64,000 nt of DNA from UBA1924 sp963976625 (GTDB taxonomy: Bacteria; Planctomycetota; Phycisphaerae; Phycisphaerales; UBA1924): NCBI GenBank assembly GCA_963976625.1, contig CAXBLA010000013.1, positions 30,321 through 94,320 on the forward strand. The letters are read 5' to 3'. Every line of letters begins with the position of its first letter. The first letter of the stretch is position 1. Position numbers and translations under genes: made by a program. Below are positions 43,743 to 53,115 of this stretch, in pieces. The notes under the pieces are model-generated. The model saw nothing but the letters and a program-made list of their open reading frames with translations, did not search any database and had not been told where the DNA came from.

Positions 43743-45122
43743 TTATGGGCTTGGCGTGCGGAGTCTTTCAAGCAGCCCGTGCTCGGCCTCCTCGTACCGC
43801 CCGTACGCGCTCTCGACGACCTGTGAAATCCGGGCCAGATCCGCCGCACTCGCCGGCGAACCACCAGTAGTCGCCATCCGGGCGACCGCCGCATCAAGGG
43901 CTTCGGACGCGACCCGCAGATCCGACACCGCATCGGCATACGCCCGGGCAGCTTCATAGATCGGCTCGCGTTCGAGCTCGTCCTTGCTGGGCTTGCTGAG
44001 CAAGCGCCAAGGCTGCGAGCGGATTTCTTGGAGGAACAGCTCGCCGTGCGAGCTGATCCGCTCGACCGAGTCGAGCGTCGCGTCGATCTTCGGGCGGTTG
44101 TCATCGAGCGTCACGCTCACCTTGGTGGCCACATCCTGATACGAGCCGAGCGCGATCGAGCCCTTGGCGAGCAAGTCATTCAGGTTCTGGATCGAATCGA
44201 ACCGCACGCGCTCGGTGGTCTCTTCGACATTCTCGAGAATCCGCGCGACGCGTGGTCGGCTCTCGGCGATCAGCCCGCGGGCATCGCCGATCATCGCGCT
44301 GGCTTCATCAATCCGATCGCTCACCTTGCCCGATGCGTCTTGGGCATTATCCAAGATTCCGCTGATCTTCGGCGACCAGCCGTCCTCGCCGTTGAGGTTC
44401 TCGGTAAACGCCCGCACATTGGCCATGGTCGACTTCCCGTCGTCCACGCCCTCGACAAAGCTCGGCTCGAGCGTCTCGGTCATCCGCCGGAAGCCCTTGG
44501 TCACCTCGTTGGCGTTCGTCGAGATCTCCTTGACCTCGTCGATCGTCGCCTGGATCTTCTCGGCGTCCTCGGTCGAGAACCCGAGCTGCGTTAAGATCGA
44601 CGGCGCAAACCGCCCGCGCAAGATCTCGCCCTCTTCGAGCACGCCGTTGGCGTTGGTCCCTGCGATCTGTGAGCCATCCCCGATCGGGCCAGTCCCCGCC
44701 GAAGGTATATTGATCGACGACACCCCACCGAGCATCGGCAGCGAGAGATCCGCGAACGCGTCTTCGAAGAGCACCAGGTCGGAGACCAGAGAGACCGATA
44801 CATCGTGAGCGATCACGATGGTCGTCCCTGATTGCTCGTCGATCTGGGTGTGTGCAGTGATCGAGTTCACCTTGCCGACATCAAAGCCCCCGAAGGTGAC
44901 GCTGGCCCCGGGCTTGAGCCCGGTGACCCCCACGCTTGTCGGGAAGCGGACAACATAGGTCTTCTTCTCCCCGAACTTATCCGTGATGTCCGTGAGCAGG
45001 AACGAGATCGCCACCGCCAAGAGCACGCTGAGCACCAAAAACAGCCCCGCGACCACATTGTTCCGATTGACGACCTGCATGCTCATGTGCTGATTTCCAT
45101 TCTGCCCGCCCGATCGGCCCAT
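43743..45122 (-). CDS. mlaD: MlaD/MCE family protein
   Basis: MCE proteins form periplasmic hexameric rings that ferry phospholipids for an ABC transporter. One N-terminal helix (VVAGLFLVLSVLLAVAISFLL), then an MCE domain: VRFPTSVGVTGLKPGASVTFGGFDVGKV. The remaining 330 residues are helical/coiled-coil with repeated DxxxDxxx and TxxxIxx patterns, longer than E. coli MlaD (183 residues) and more like the Mycobacterium/Ttg2C long forms. A start at 45086 (MSMQVVNRNN) is equally possible. Lies 24 bp after mlaF. Confidence 0.85.
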   Translation of the reverse strand: MGRSGGQNGNQHMSMQVVNRNNVVAGLFLVLSVLLAVAISFLLTDITDKFGEKKTYVVRFPTSVGVTGLKPGASVTFGGFDVGKVNSITAHTQIDEQSGTTIVIAHDVSVSLVSDLVLFEDAFADLSLPMLGGVSSINIPSAGTGPIGDGSQIAGTNANGVLEEGEILRGRFAPSILTQLGFSTEDAEKIQATIDEVKEISTNANEVTKGFRRMTETLEPSFVEGVDDGKSTMANVRAFTENLNGEDGWSPKISGILDNAQDASGKVSDRIDEASAMIGDARGLIAESRPRVARILENVEETTERVRFDSIQNLNDLLAKGSIALGSYQDVATKVSVTLDDNRPKIDATLDSVERISSHGELFLQEIRSQPWRLLSKPSKDELEREPIYEAARAYADAVSDLRVASEALDAAVARMATTGGSPASAADLARISQVVESAYGRYEEAEHGLLERLRTPSP

Positions 45123-45146
45123 CTGTTCGGCGTTAACGATTTCGGG

Positions 45147-46043
45147 TTAGCCCCGGGTGGGCTCGACGCTGGGTGTTCTGGTGACGCGGTCCTGGGTCAT
45201 CCCGAAGAGATCCTCGCCGTAGGACGATTCGTCCCGCCGAGCCGCCAACGGCCCATCGGCGTCTCCACGCAAAAACTGTCGGACTAAACGCTGATTTTCG
45301 TCCATATTCTGTGACTCGCTCAGCTCCATATCCCGCAGATTCTCGAACCACGCCCGCTCGTGCATATAGAGCATCTTGCCGCGATCGAGCATCGCCATGC
45401 GATCTGCGATCGTAAACGCGCTGTCCATCTCATGCGTCACGACCACGCTCGTCACCCCGAGCTGGTGCGACAAAGCGATAATCAGCTGATCGATCTGCGC
45501 GCTCGTCACCGGATCGAGCCCGGCGCTGGGCTCGTCATAGAACAAAATCTTGGGATCCAGGGCCAGCGCCCGGGCGAGCCCGGCTCGTTTCTTCATCCCG
45601 CCAGAGATCTGGGCCGGGAACTTGTCGGCGTCGGTCCGCAGCCCAACGAGCTCGAGCTTGATTTTGACCTGAATATCGATGATCTCGTCGTCGAGATCCG
45701 TGTGCTCACGCAGCGGGAGCGCCACATTCTCGGCGATCGTCATCGAGTTATACAACGCCCCGGACTGGAACAAGATCCCGAACTTCTTGCGGACCTCGTT
45801 GAGCCCTTCCTCGTCGAGCTCGCAGATATTCTCGCCGAAGAGCGTCACCGAGCCCTCATTGGGCTTGTGCGTCCCGATCAGCGTACGCAGCAGCGTGCTC
45901 TTGCCCGAGCCCGAGCCGCCCATAATGACCACCGTCTCGCCGGGGTACACATCGAGGTTGACCCCCGAGAGCACGGTCTGATCGCCGAAGCGTTTGACAA
46001 TGCCCTTGCAGCTGATCACCGGCTCTCGAACTTCTTCACCCAT
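45147..46043 (-). CDS. mlaF: ABC transporter ATPase, MlaF-like
   Basis: 298 residues. Walker A GGSGSGKST near 44, Q-loop LFQSGALYNSMTIAENVALPLREH, signature ISGGMKKRAGLARALAL, Walker B ILFYDEPSAGLDP and H-loop VTHEMDSA. The ISGGMKKR signature and NVALPLREH are typical of the Mla/Ttg2 and Mce-associated ATPases. A C-terminal tail of about 50 residues is extra. The permease mlaE is not adjacent; mlaD follows. Confidence 0.9.
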   Translation of the reverse strand: MGEEVREPVISCKGIVKRFGDQTVLSGVNLDVYPGETVVIMGGSGSGKSTLLRTLIGTHKPNEGSVTLFGENICELDEEGLNEVRKKFGILFQSGALYNSMTIAENVALPLREHTDLDDEIIDIQVKIKLELVGLRTDADKFPAQISGGMKKRAGLARALALDPKILFYDEPSAGLDPVTSAQIDQLIIALSHQLGVTSVVVTHEMDSAFTIADRMAMLDRGKMLYMHERAWFENLRDMELSESQNMDENQRLVRQFLRGDADGPLAARRDESSYGEDLFGMTQDRVTRTPSVEPTRG

Positions 46044-46111
46044 CGTGTCCCTTATGAAGCGCCCAATACGCCGTGTGCGTCATGCCCGAGGATCATCAGC
46101 CCAAAGAGCTC

Positions 46112-46942
46112 TTATGGTTCAGGGTCTGGGTCTAGGTTTGGGTCTAGGTCTGGCTCGACCTGCCCGGGCTCATCGCCGGGTTCTGGCATATCAGCCGTCG
46201 GCAACTCTCCGTCGGGCACATCCGCCCCCTGGCTGGAACCCGAGCCGCTCCCGATCGGCAAGGTGTATTCGTTGCCCTGGCTGTCAATAAGAATAATCGC
46301 GAGGATTCCAGGCATACCCCCGTTGGCCGTCTGCGTGTCCATGACATACACCACGAGCGCCCAGCCCGAATCAAAGTGCATCGGCATCGGCACATAGCCC
46401 TCCTGACCGCTGTATGGCTCAAACAGCTCAATGACCGCGGCATACCCCGCCCACCAATCGCCCAAACCGTCGGGCTTAGAGACCAGATCCCCGAGCGTTG
46501 AGCGGTACGACTCGCGGAAGGCGATCATCTCGGCATCGGTCGTATTTGTGAGCGGCCCCGTGAGCTCAAGTCTCGCCGCATCAAAGTTGTCGGCCTGCAC
46601 CTCAAGGAGCACCGTCTCTACCGTACCACCAAGCTGATTCATGAAGGTCTTGGCCATGCCACCGCCGCCCAGGATCAACCCGATCCAGAGCGCCAGCGAG
46701 ATGATCCCGATCAGGATCCCCGCGATCCCGATGCCCGTGCCGCCCACACGCCCCTTGCTCCGCGAGATCCCAAAGAGCCCGAAGACCCCGAGCAAAATCG
46801 CCGGGATCGATGTAATCCCGAGGGTGCAGCACCCACCGATACCGAAGATCAGGCTGAAGATCGCCATGATGCTGGTGCGGTCGGGCTCTTGGTAGAGCTT
46901 GACATCGGACTGTTCTTCGTACGGGGATTGCATCTGTGTCAT
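46112..46942 (-). CDS. DUF4190-type membrane protein with low-complexity tail
   Basis: 276 residues. N-terminal DUF4190-like block with two helices (SIMAIFSLIFGIGGCCTLGITSIPAILLGVFGLFG and GIGIAGILIGIISLALWIGLIL) and a SKGRVGGTG connector. Then a globular domain of about 130 residues, and a Pro/Asp/Glu/Gly tail with an EPDLDPNLDPDPEP repeat, coded by a GGTCTGGGTCTAGG-type repeat at 46120-46160. Function unknown; probably cell-envelope. Confidence 0.65.
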   Translation of the reverse strand: MTQMQSPYEEQSDVKLYQEPDRTSIMAIFSLIFGIGGCCTLGITSIPAILLGVFGLFGISRSKGRVGGTGIGIAGILIGIISLALWIGLILGGGGMAKTFMNQLGGTVETVLLEVQADNFDAARLELTGPLTNTTDAEMIAFRESYRSTLGDLVSKPDGLGDWWAGYAAVIELFEPYSGQEGYVPMPMHFDSGWALVVYVMDTQTANGGMPGILAIILIDSQGNEYTLPIGSGSGSSQGADVPDGELPTADMPEPGDEPGQVEPDLDPNLDPDPEP

Positions 46943-47003
46943 GTCCCCAGCCTAGCTTGTTTTGTACCCGCAAACCAGCCGCAAGCCCTGATTCTTGATT
47001 GTT

Positions 47004-48203
47004 TTAGATCGGCATCGAGCGCGAGAGCTGCGCGAAGACTTGCCCGATCACCCCCACCGCGTGATCGATCTCCTCGATTGTAGTGGATCGACACAAGCTC
47101 AGACGGATCGAGCCGTGAGCCGTCTGTTCATCGACCCCCATTGCCAAAAGCACCGGCGACGGATCCAGCGAGCCCGATGCGCACGCCGAACCCGCCGACA
47201 CACACACCCCGCGCTCGGACAACGACAACAGCAACGCCTCGGCTTCGAGCTTCGGGAATCCGATGCTGCTGGCACTCCAGAGACGCAAAGACGGATCGGT
47301 CGTCGTATTGACCACGCTGCCCGGGCACGCTGCAAGGATCCCCGCTTCGAGCCGATCGCGGATTCTGCGCACCTGGGCCAGATTCGTCGGCTCGCGGACC
47401 CAGGCCGACGACTGCTCCGCCGCGATCCCCGCGCCCAGAATCGCCGGGACCGATTCCGTCCCCCCGCGCCGTCCCAGCTCCTGCGAGCCCGGCGTCGTCG
47501 GCAACAAACGAACACCCCGACGCACCCACAGCACGCCCACACCCTTGGGCCCATGAAACTTGTGCGGCGACGCGTTGAGCAGATCAATCTTGGGCGCGTC
47601 CTCTGCCCCCAGATTCGTCGGCATCTTGCCCACCCACTGCGTCGCGTCGCAATGGAACACCACATTGTGGCGATCACAAATCTCACCCACCCGGTGCACG
47701 GGCTGGACAACCCCCGTCTCGTTGTTGACCCATTGCATGCTCACCAGTGCGACCTGCGTCCCGCGATCGCTGGCGTGCTCCTGGATAATCGCTTCGAGCG
47801 CCGTCACATCGATCACCCCGGTGCGCTCGATCGGCAGCATCACGACCCGCGCCTGCCCGGTGCGCTCGAGCTGCTTGCACAAGTTCAAAACCGCGCTGTG
47901 CTCGATCGGCGAAGTGATGATCACATTCTTGTCCGGGTTCACTCTTTTGAGCGCCCCGAGCGTCCCGCGGATCGCCAGATCAATCGCCTCGGTGCCCGAG
48001 CCCGTGAAGGTCAGCTCGCGTGACTTGACCCCGAGCAACCCGGCCACCTGCCCGCGGGCGATCTCGACCTGGTGCTTGGTGTCCTGCCCCTTGCGGTGCA
48101 CGCTCGATGGGTTGTGCCAGTAGGTGCTCAGCGCGCTGACCATGCCCGCGATGACTTCGTCGCTAGGCTGGGTCGTCGCGTGATGATCGAGGTACACATG
48201 CAT
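47004..48203 (-). CDS. Cysteine desulfurase, NifS/IscS type
   Basis: PLP enzyme that takes sulfur from cysteine for Fe-S clusters or thiolation. 399 residues: VYLDHHATTQPSDEVI at the N-terminus, FTGSGTEAIDLAIRG near 74, SPIEHSAVLN, WVNNETGVVQPV, HCDATQWVGK, PLP-lysine region ASPHKFHGPKGVGVLWVRRG near 215 and active cysteine in SAGSACASG near 342. It is the last gene of the rnpA-yidD-tetR operon, 31 bp after tetR. No IscU, SufU or thiI is adjacent, so the acceptor is unknown. Confidence 0.9.
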   Translation of the reverse strand: MHVYLDHHATTQPSDEVIAGMVSALSTYWHNPSSVHRKGQDTKHQVEIARGQVAGLLGVKSRELTFTGSGTEAIDLAIRGTLGALKRVNPDKNVIITSPIEHSAVLNLCKQLERTGQARVVMLPIERTGVIDVTALEAIIQEHASDRGTQVALVSMQWVNNETGVVQPVHRVGEICDRHNVVFHCDATQWVGKMPTNLGAEDAPKIDLLNASPHKFHGPKGVGVLWVRRGVRLLPTTPGSQELGRRGGTESVPAILGAGIAAEQSSAWVREPTNLAQVRRIRDRLEAGILAACPGSVVNTTTDPSLRLWSASSIGFPKLEAEALLLSLSERGVCVSAGSACASGSLDPSPVLLAMGVDEQTAHGSIRLSLCRSTTIEEIDHAVGVIGQVFAQLSRSMPI

Positions 48204-48234
48204 GGTCGATGCCACGAGCGGCCCAGCCGCTCGC

Positions 48235-48912
48235 TTAGCCCTGCCCTTCTTCGTGCTCGAAGATCTCGTTCTTGTCGGAGCCGGGAACCTCGGGGGCGGG
48301 CTTCTTTTCGTTCGCGTGATCGCGCCCGACGAGGATCCGACCCAGCACATCCTTGACATGCACACCCGAGGCATCGAACCCGTGCCCGGGGACATTCATC
48401 GCGGTGAGCACGCCGTAGCCCATGCCGACATTGACCAAGACCCACGCGATGACCCCCGCCGAAAATCGGCTCGTCACCTTGTGCGCTTCCTGAGCGCGTT
48501 CGATCTCGCGGGTGATAAACGCGTGCAGGCGCGTCATGTGATCGCTCACAGCCTTATGGATCAACGGGTCCTCGACCTCCGAGATCGACTGGAGCAGCAC
48601 CCGATAGCCGTTGCGCCCGATCTGCGAGACCATCGGGTTCTCATCGATGATCTTGGCCAGCCGCGTGCCCGGGTCATCGACGCCTTCGAGGTCATGCTCC
48701 CACTGCTCGAGGGTCTGGCGTCCGGTGCGCTCAATGAGCGCGACAAACAGATCGCGTTTGGACTTGAAATGGCGATAGATAATCGGCTCGGTGATCCCCG
48801 CCACCTTGGCGATCTGGGCCGTCGTCGCGCCGGCGTACCCACGCACCGAGAAAAGCTCGGCCGCCACATCAAGGAGTTGCTCTCGGCGTTTGGCTGCTGG
48901 TAGTCGGCTCAT
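48235..48912 (-). CDS. TetR family transcriptional regulator
   Basis: 225 residues. N-terminal HTH: KRREQLLDVAAELFSVRGYAGATTAQIAKVAGITEPIIYRHFKSKRDLF. The C-terminal ligand domain is of the usual length plus a charged, Lys/Glu/Pro-rich tail. The ATG at 48912 is one base after the yidD stop; an earlier in-frame ATG at 48963 would overlap yidD by 50 bases. Ligand and targets unknown; it may regulate the operon it sits in. Confidence 0.9.
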   Translation of the reverse strand: MSRLPAAKRREQLLDVAAELFSVRGYAGATTAQIAKVAGITEPIIYRHFKSKRDLFVALIERTGRQTLEQWEHDLEGVDDPGTRLAKIIDENPMVSQIGRNGYRVLLQSISEVEDPLIHKAVSDHMTRLHAFITREIERAQEAHKVTSRFSAGVIAWVLVNVGMGYGVLTAMNVPGHGFDASGVHVKDVLGRILVGRDHANEKKPAPEVPGSDKNEIFEHEEGQG

Positions 48913-48913
48913 C

Positions 48914-49255
48914 TTATTCCCGCTCGCTTTCGTGTGTGGGTTGCTTCCCAAGCCCGTGCTCATGCCCGCATGCTCGCCCGTCGGATGGTATGGGGACTGG
49001 ATCGTAGCCGCCCTTTGAAAACGGATTACATCGCAGGATGCGTTTGCTCGTCATGATCGTGCCCTTGATCGGCCCATAGGCCTTATACGCCTCGAGCCCA
49101 TACCGAGAACAGGTCGGCACGAATCGGCACTGCCCGCCCATGAACGGCGAGAGCGTCGCCCGGTACGCATAGATCACCATCAAAAACGGCCAGTTCCCCA
49201 TCCGGGCCCACAGCGCCAATCGCTTTGATTCAGGTGCATGTCTGTCCTCGCTCAT
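48914..49255 (-). CDS. yidD: Membrane protein insertion efficiency factor YidD
   Basis: 113 residues. FLMVIYAYRATLSPFMGGQCRFVPTCSRYGLEAYKAYGPIKGTIMTSKRILRCNPFSKGGYDPVP is the full YidD domain with its conserved cysteines (GGQCRFVPTCS, RCNP). YidD is encoded between rnpA and yidC in many bacteria and helps insertion of inner-membrane proteins. Its ATG overlaps the rnpA stop by 4 nt. yidC is not present in the window. Confidence 0.95.
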   Translation of the reverse strand: MSEDRHAPESKRLALWARMGNWPFLMVIYAYRATLSPFMGGQCRFVPTCSRYGLEAYKAYGPIKGTIMTSKRILRCNPFSKGGYDPVPIPSDGRACGHEHGLGKQPTHESERE

Positions 49256-49671
49256 CGGCCCGCTCGCTTCTCGTGCGTCCGGTGAGCAGCCTCCACCGCT
49301 TCGACCAGCATCCGCGTGTACGCCTCCAACGAGACCACATCATGCTTTCGGCTCGTCACCACGATGTCATACGCACCGCCCGCGCTCGGCTTCGGCAGCT
49401 CGCCCCGCTGGATACGAAAAGCCTCGCGCATCATCCGCTTGAACCGCCCCCGCACCACGGCATTGCCCACGCGCTTGCCCACCGAGAGCCCCAATCGATG
49501 CTCGGGGTTGCCTGTAGGCATCAGGAACACCGTGAGCACGCCCCGCGATTTGCGCACCTTGGCCTCGAACACCGCGGCGAACTCATCGCTGCCGGAGATC
49601 CGATGGCGCTTGCGAAAAACCAGCAATCGGCTTGGTGAATCGGATTGAGGGCCATCTGGCTGCGGATCCAT
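49252..49671 (-). CDS. rnpA: Ribonuclease P protein component
   Basis: Binds the RNase P RNA to mature tRNA 5' ends. 139 residues with the start at 49671: FRKRHRISGSDEFAAVFEA at the N-terminus, the RNR motif VGKRVGNAVVRGRFKRMMREAFR near 78, and a basic C-terminus. The open frame extends to 49797 but the extra 42 residues have no family resemblance and overlap the terminator hairpin at 49757. rpmH, which normally precedes rnpA, is not visible upstream. Confidence 0.9.
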   Translation of the reverse strand: MDPQPDGPQSDSPSRLLVFRKRHRISGSDEFAAVFEAKVRKSRGVLTVFLMPTGNPEHRLGLSVGKRVGNAVVRGRFKRMMREAFRIQRGELPKPSAGGAYDIVVTSRKHDVVSLEAYTRMLVEAVEAAHRTHEKRAGR

Positions 49672-49749
49672 CACCAAGTCTAGGTGAGCCGCCCAACAAG
49701 GCATGCGCCTTCGTGCCTCTGAGCAGTGTCTATAAAGCCAATCCACTCC

Positions 49750-49788
49750 AAAAAATGACCGAGCCGGGGGGGACATCCCGGCTCGGTC
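49750..49788 (-). terminator. Intrinsic terminator upstream of rnpA
   Basis: 12-bp GC stem GACCGAGCCGGG / CCCGGCTCGGTC (49757-49788), read on the minus strand, then an A and six Ts (49755-49750). It ends whatever is transcribed on the minus strand from the 49.8-50.3 kb gap, and lies about 80 bp before rnpA. Confidence 0.85.
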
Positions 49789-50379
49789 GAGGGTCATCGC
49801 CGGTCATCCACCTCGGCGACAACTTGGATCGGGGCGTTCTCTCTCCCCTTCACACACCCGATCCAAATACACACCCAGCGGAGCCGTCGGCCGAAGCCAC
49901 ACACACACTGGCTCGGCTGAGTGATGTTCTTGATATTGCCTCTTCAATGATCTGTTGATCTGATTGAGTTTCTCTTCTGATCGTTTTCCGAATCGAATCC
50001 AGGTGATCGACAAGCAAACGCTTCGTCAGAACCTACCCACCCGGCGTCGGGATACGAACATAAAAACCCAGCCTATCGGCTGCAATATCTCGGTGAATCC
50101 AACGGCTCCGGGGACGCAGAACCGTCGGCTACGAGCTCATGCCTATCGGTATCCGTCACGGAACACACACGCGAAGAGGCCCATAGTACTCGAACTTGTG
50201 ATCGACTTGTCAAACCAGACCGCTGATACTCTTGAGAATCGAGCACCACAAAAGCAACCTGTCGTTGGCCAGAAACAGCCTTTTTCTATACGCACCCACA
50301 GAGCACGCGGTTTCAGGTGGTGTTGCAATGATCCCTGACATTCTTGAATTCAGCCGAGAACCACTCACAAATAACCCAT
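49789..50379. other. Gap without a convincing gene
   Basis: About 590 bp between the pre-rnpA terminator and the clpB stop. On the minus strand TTGACA (50213-50208) and TACTAT (50188-50183), 19 bp apart, could start a transcript of about 420 nt ending at the terminator. Repeated pieces (CCGATAGGC twice, GCCGACGG twice) suggest structure. A TTG-started frame of 69 codons (49804-50013) has no recognisable features. RNase P RNA, tmRNA and SRP RNA signatures were looked for and not found. Confidence 0.3.
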
Positions 50380-53115
50380 TTATCCACCGGAGTGCCCGGC
50401 CCGCTCCTGAGCCGCACCGTCCGCCCTCCCTTTGGTAAAGGTAAACACCGATCCGTTCGAGTCGATCACGATCTGGTCACCCGGGGAGAACTCCCCGGAG
50501 ATCAGCCGCTCTGCCAGCGGGTTCTCGATCCGCTTCTGGATCGTCCGAGCAAGCGGGCGAGCACCATACGCCGGGTCGTACCCCTCAGCGGTCAGCTGAT
50601 CGAGGGCCCCTGGAGTCACTTCCAGCATGATCCCACGCGATCCCACCCGCTTGACCAGCGATTCAAGCATGATGCCCGCGATGCCGTTGAGCGTCTCCTT
50701 GCCCAGCTGATGGAAGACCACGGTCTCGTCGATCCGGTTGAGCAGCTCAGGGCGGAAGAACTGCTCGCGCATCCCCACATTGAGATTCGCGTTCATCTTA
50801 CCCGTTTCTAAATCTGGCTTGAGGCCTTGCGCATCCAAGTCCGCACCAGGGCCTCTGCGGATCAGGTCGCGCACCGCGGCTTCGATTTCCCAATCCTCAC
50901 TCCCGTGCTCGGCCATCTGCAGGATCTTGTGCGACCCGATATTGCTCGTCATCACCACGATCGTGTTCTTAAAGTCCACCGTCCGCCCCTGCCCGTCGGT
51001 CAAGCGGCCATCATCGAGCAGCTGCAACAACACATTGAACACATCCGGGTGCGCCTTCTCGATCTCGTCGAGCAGGATCACCGCATAAGGACGCCGGCGG
51101 ACCGCCTCGGTCAGCGCTCCGCCCTCCTCGTACCCTACATATCCCGGAGGCGCCCCGATGAGTCGGCTCACCGCGTGCTTCTCCATGTACTCGCTCATGT
51201 CGATGCGCACCAACGCATCCTCGGTATCGAACAAGAACTCGGCGAGCGCCTTGCAGGTCTCGGTCTTACCCACACCCGTCGGCCCGAGGAACAAGAAGCT
51301 CCCGATCGGCTTGGTCGGATCGCCGAGCCCCGCCCGGCTGCGCCGGACCGCATCGGACACCGCTTCGAGCGCATTGGACTGCCCCACCACGCGCTCGCGC
51401 AGGTGAGTCTCCATCTCGATCAGCTTCTCGCGTTCGGTCTCGACCAGGCGCGACACCGGGATGCCTGTCCAGCGACCCACGATCCGAGCCACGGCTTCCG
51501 GATCGACCTCTTCCTTGATCAGCAGATCCCCCGAAGCCCCGCGCGCGTCGATATTCGTCTCAGCGCATTCGAGCTCCTTGCTCAGCTCCACCAGCTCCCC
51601 ATACTGAATCCGCGCGGCCCGCTCAAGGTCACCAACCCGCTGGGCCTGCTCGAGCTCGACGCGCTTGTGCTCAAGCTCGCCCTTGATATCGCGCACACGA
51701 TCCAGATCGTGCTTTTCTTCTTCCCATCGTACACTCAGCGCCCCGTTCTTCTCGCGCAGCTCCGCCAGCTCGGTCTCGACGCGTTCGATCTCCTTTATGT
51801 TGGTCTCGTTGCTCGCGTCAAGCTTGAGCGCTTCGCGCTCGATCTCGAGCTGCATGATCTTGCGCCGAAGCTCGTCGAGCTCCTGAGGCATCGAATCGAT
51901 CTCCATCCGCAGCGAGCTTGCCGCCTCGTCGATCAGATCGATCGCCTTATCGGGCAAGAACCTTTCCGTGATGTACCGATCGCTCAATGAAGCCGCGGCC
52001 AGGATCGCGCTGTCCTGGATCCGCACGCCGTGGTGTGTCTCGTAGCGATCCTTGAGCCCACGCAGAATCGCCACGGTCTCCTCGACGCTTGGTGCGAGGA
52101 CCATCACCTTCTGGAAGCGCCGCTCGAAGGCCGCGTCTTTTTCGATGTGCTTGCGGTACTCGTCGAGCGTCGTCGCGCCGATGCAGCGCAGCCCGCCTCG
52201 GGCCAATGCTGGCTTGAGCAGGTTGCCCGCGCTGACCGCGCCCTCAGCCGCCCCCGCGCCGATGATCGTGTGCAGCTCGTCGATGAACAAAATCACCTGT
52301 CCGTCCGCGCCCTCCACTTCGCGAAGCACCGCCTTGAGCCGTTCTTCAAACTCGCCCCGGTACTTGGCGCCCGCCAGCAACGAGCCGACATCGAGCGCCA
52401 CGATCCGCTTGTCGTTCATCGAACTGGGGCAATCGCCGTTGACAATGCGCAGCGCGATCCCCTCGGCGATCGCCGTCTTGCCCACCCCCGGCTCGCCGAT
52501 CAATACTGGGTTGTTCTTGGTCCGACGCGAGAGCACCTGCATACAACGCCGAATTTCTTCATCGCGCCCAATGACCGGGTCGAGCTTGCCCGCCCGAGCT
52601 TGATCGGTCAGGTCGATGCCGTACTTCTTGAGCGACTCGAACGACGCCTCGCCCTCCGGATCGGTGATGTTGGTCACGCCCGATGACTCGCGGATCTCTC
52701 TGATCGCCGCGCGCACGGCTTTGGTGTCGATGTTGTGCACCGCGAGCACTTCGTTGGTGTTGCTGGCGACCTGCGTGAGCGCCAAGAGCAGATGCTCGCT
52801 GGAGACAAACTGATCGCCCATCTCCGTCGCAGCGGTATCGGCCTTGGTCAGGATGTCCATGATCTCGCGCCCGCTCGAACCCGCCCCCGACGAGGTCTTG
52901 GGCAGACGCCCGATCTCGGATTTGACGATCTTGGTGAGCTGCGCGATGGGCACCCCGATCTTCTTGAGAATACCCACGGCCGGGCCATTCGCATCTTCAA
53001 TCAACGCATCGAGCACATGCAGCGAACCGACCTCCGGGTTCGATTCCTTCATGGCCAACTGCTGCGCCTGGGCGAGTGCTTGCTGGGCGAGAGTGGTGAG
53101 TTTTTCCATCCGCAT
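50380..53115 (-). CDS. clpB: ClpB disaggregase
   Basis: Hexameric AAA+ chaperone that reactivates aggregated proteins with DnaK. 911 residues: N-domain, NBD1 with Walker A GEPGVGKTA (207-215), M-domain coiled coil (about 410-525), NBD2 with GPTGVGKTE near 608 and GYVGYEEGGALTEAVRRRPY, arginine finger region FFRPELLNRIDE. About 20-25 residues (RRGPGADLDAQGLKPDLETG) are inserted before FFRPE relative to E. coli ClpB. The ATG at 53115 has GGAGG six bases upstream. Confidence 0.96.
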   Translation of the reverse strand: MRMEKLTTLAQQALAQAQQLAMKESNPEVGSLHVLDALIEDANGPAVGILKKIGVPIAQLTKIVKSEIGRLPKTSSGAGSSGREIMDILTKADTAATEMGDQFVSSEHLLLALTQVASNTNEVLAVHNIDTKAVRAAIREIRESSGVTNITDPEGEASFESLKKYGIDLTDQARAGKLDPVIGRDEEIRRCMQVLSRRTKNNPVLIGEPGVGKTAIAEGIALRIVNGDCPSSMNDKRIVALDVGSLLAGAKYRGEFEERLKAVLREVEGADGQVILFIDELHTIIGAGAAEGAVSAGNLLKPALARGGLRCIGATTLDEYRKHIEKDAAFERRFQKVMVLAPSVEETVAILRGLKDRYETHHGVRIQDSAILAAASLSDRYITERFLPDKAIDLIDEAASSLRMEIDSMPQELDELRRKIMQLEIEREALKLDASNETNIKEIERVETELAELREKNGALSVRWEEEKHDLDRVRDIKGELEHKRVELEQAQRVGDLERAARIQYGELVELSKELECAETNIDARGASGDLLIKEEVDPEAVARIVGRWTGIPVSRLVETEREKLIEMETHLRERVVGQSNALEAVSDAVRRSRAGLGDPTKPIGSFLFLGPTGVGKTETCKALAEFLFDTEDALVRIDMSEYMEKHAVSRLIGAPPGYVGYEEGGALTEAVRRRPYAVILLDEIEKAHPDVFNVLLQLLDDGRLTDGQGRTVDFKNTIVVMTSNIGSHKILQMAEHGSEDWEIEAAVRDLIRRGPGADLDAQGLKPDLETGKMNANLNVGMREQFFRPELLNRIDETVVFHQLGKETLNGIAGIMLESLVKRVGSRGIMLEVTPGALDQLTAEGYDPAYGARPLARTIQKRIENPLAERLISGEFSPGDQIVIDSNGSVFTFTKGRADGAAQERAGHSGG

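Noticed and set aside
46120..46160. Tandem repeat (GGTCTGGGTCTAGG) as a possible mobile or CRISPR-like repeat
   Set aside because: It is in frame and encodes the Pro/Asp tail of the DUF4190-type protein.
49804..50013. 69-codon frame as possible rpmH
   Set aside because: It lacks the L34 signature (basic GFRxRMxTxxGR) and is not basic enough.
50085..50135. GGGGACGCAGAACC, reminiscent of the 3' half of a GEMM/c-di-GMP-I riboswitch
   Set aside because: The conserved 5' half (GGCAAACC with GNRA-capped stem) is missing and no plus-strand gene lies downstream.
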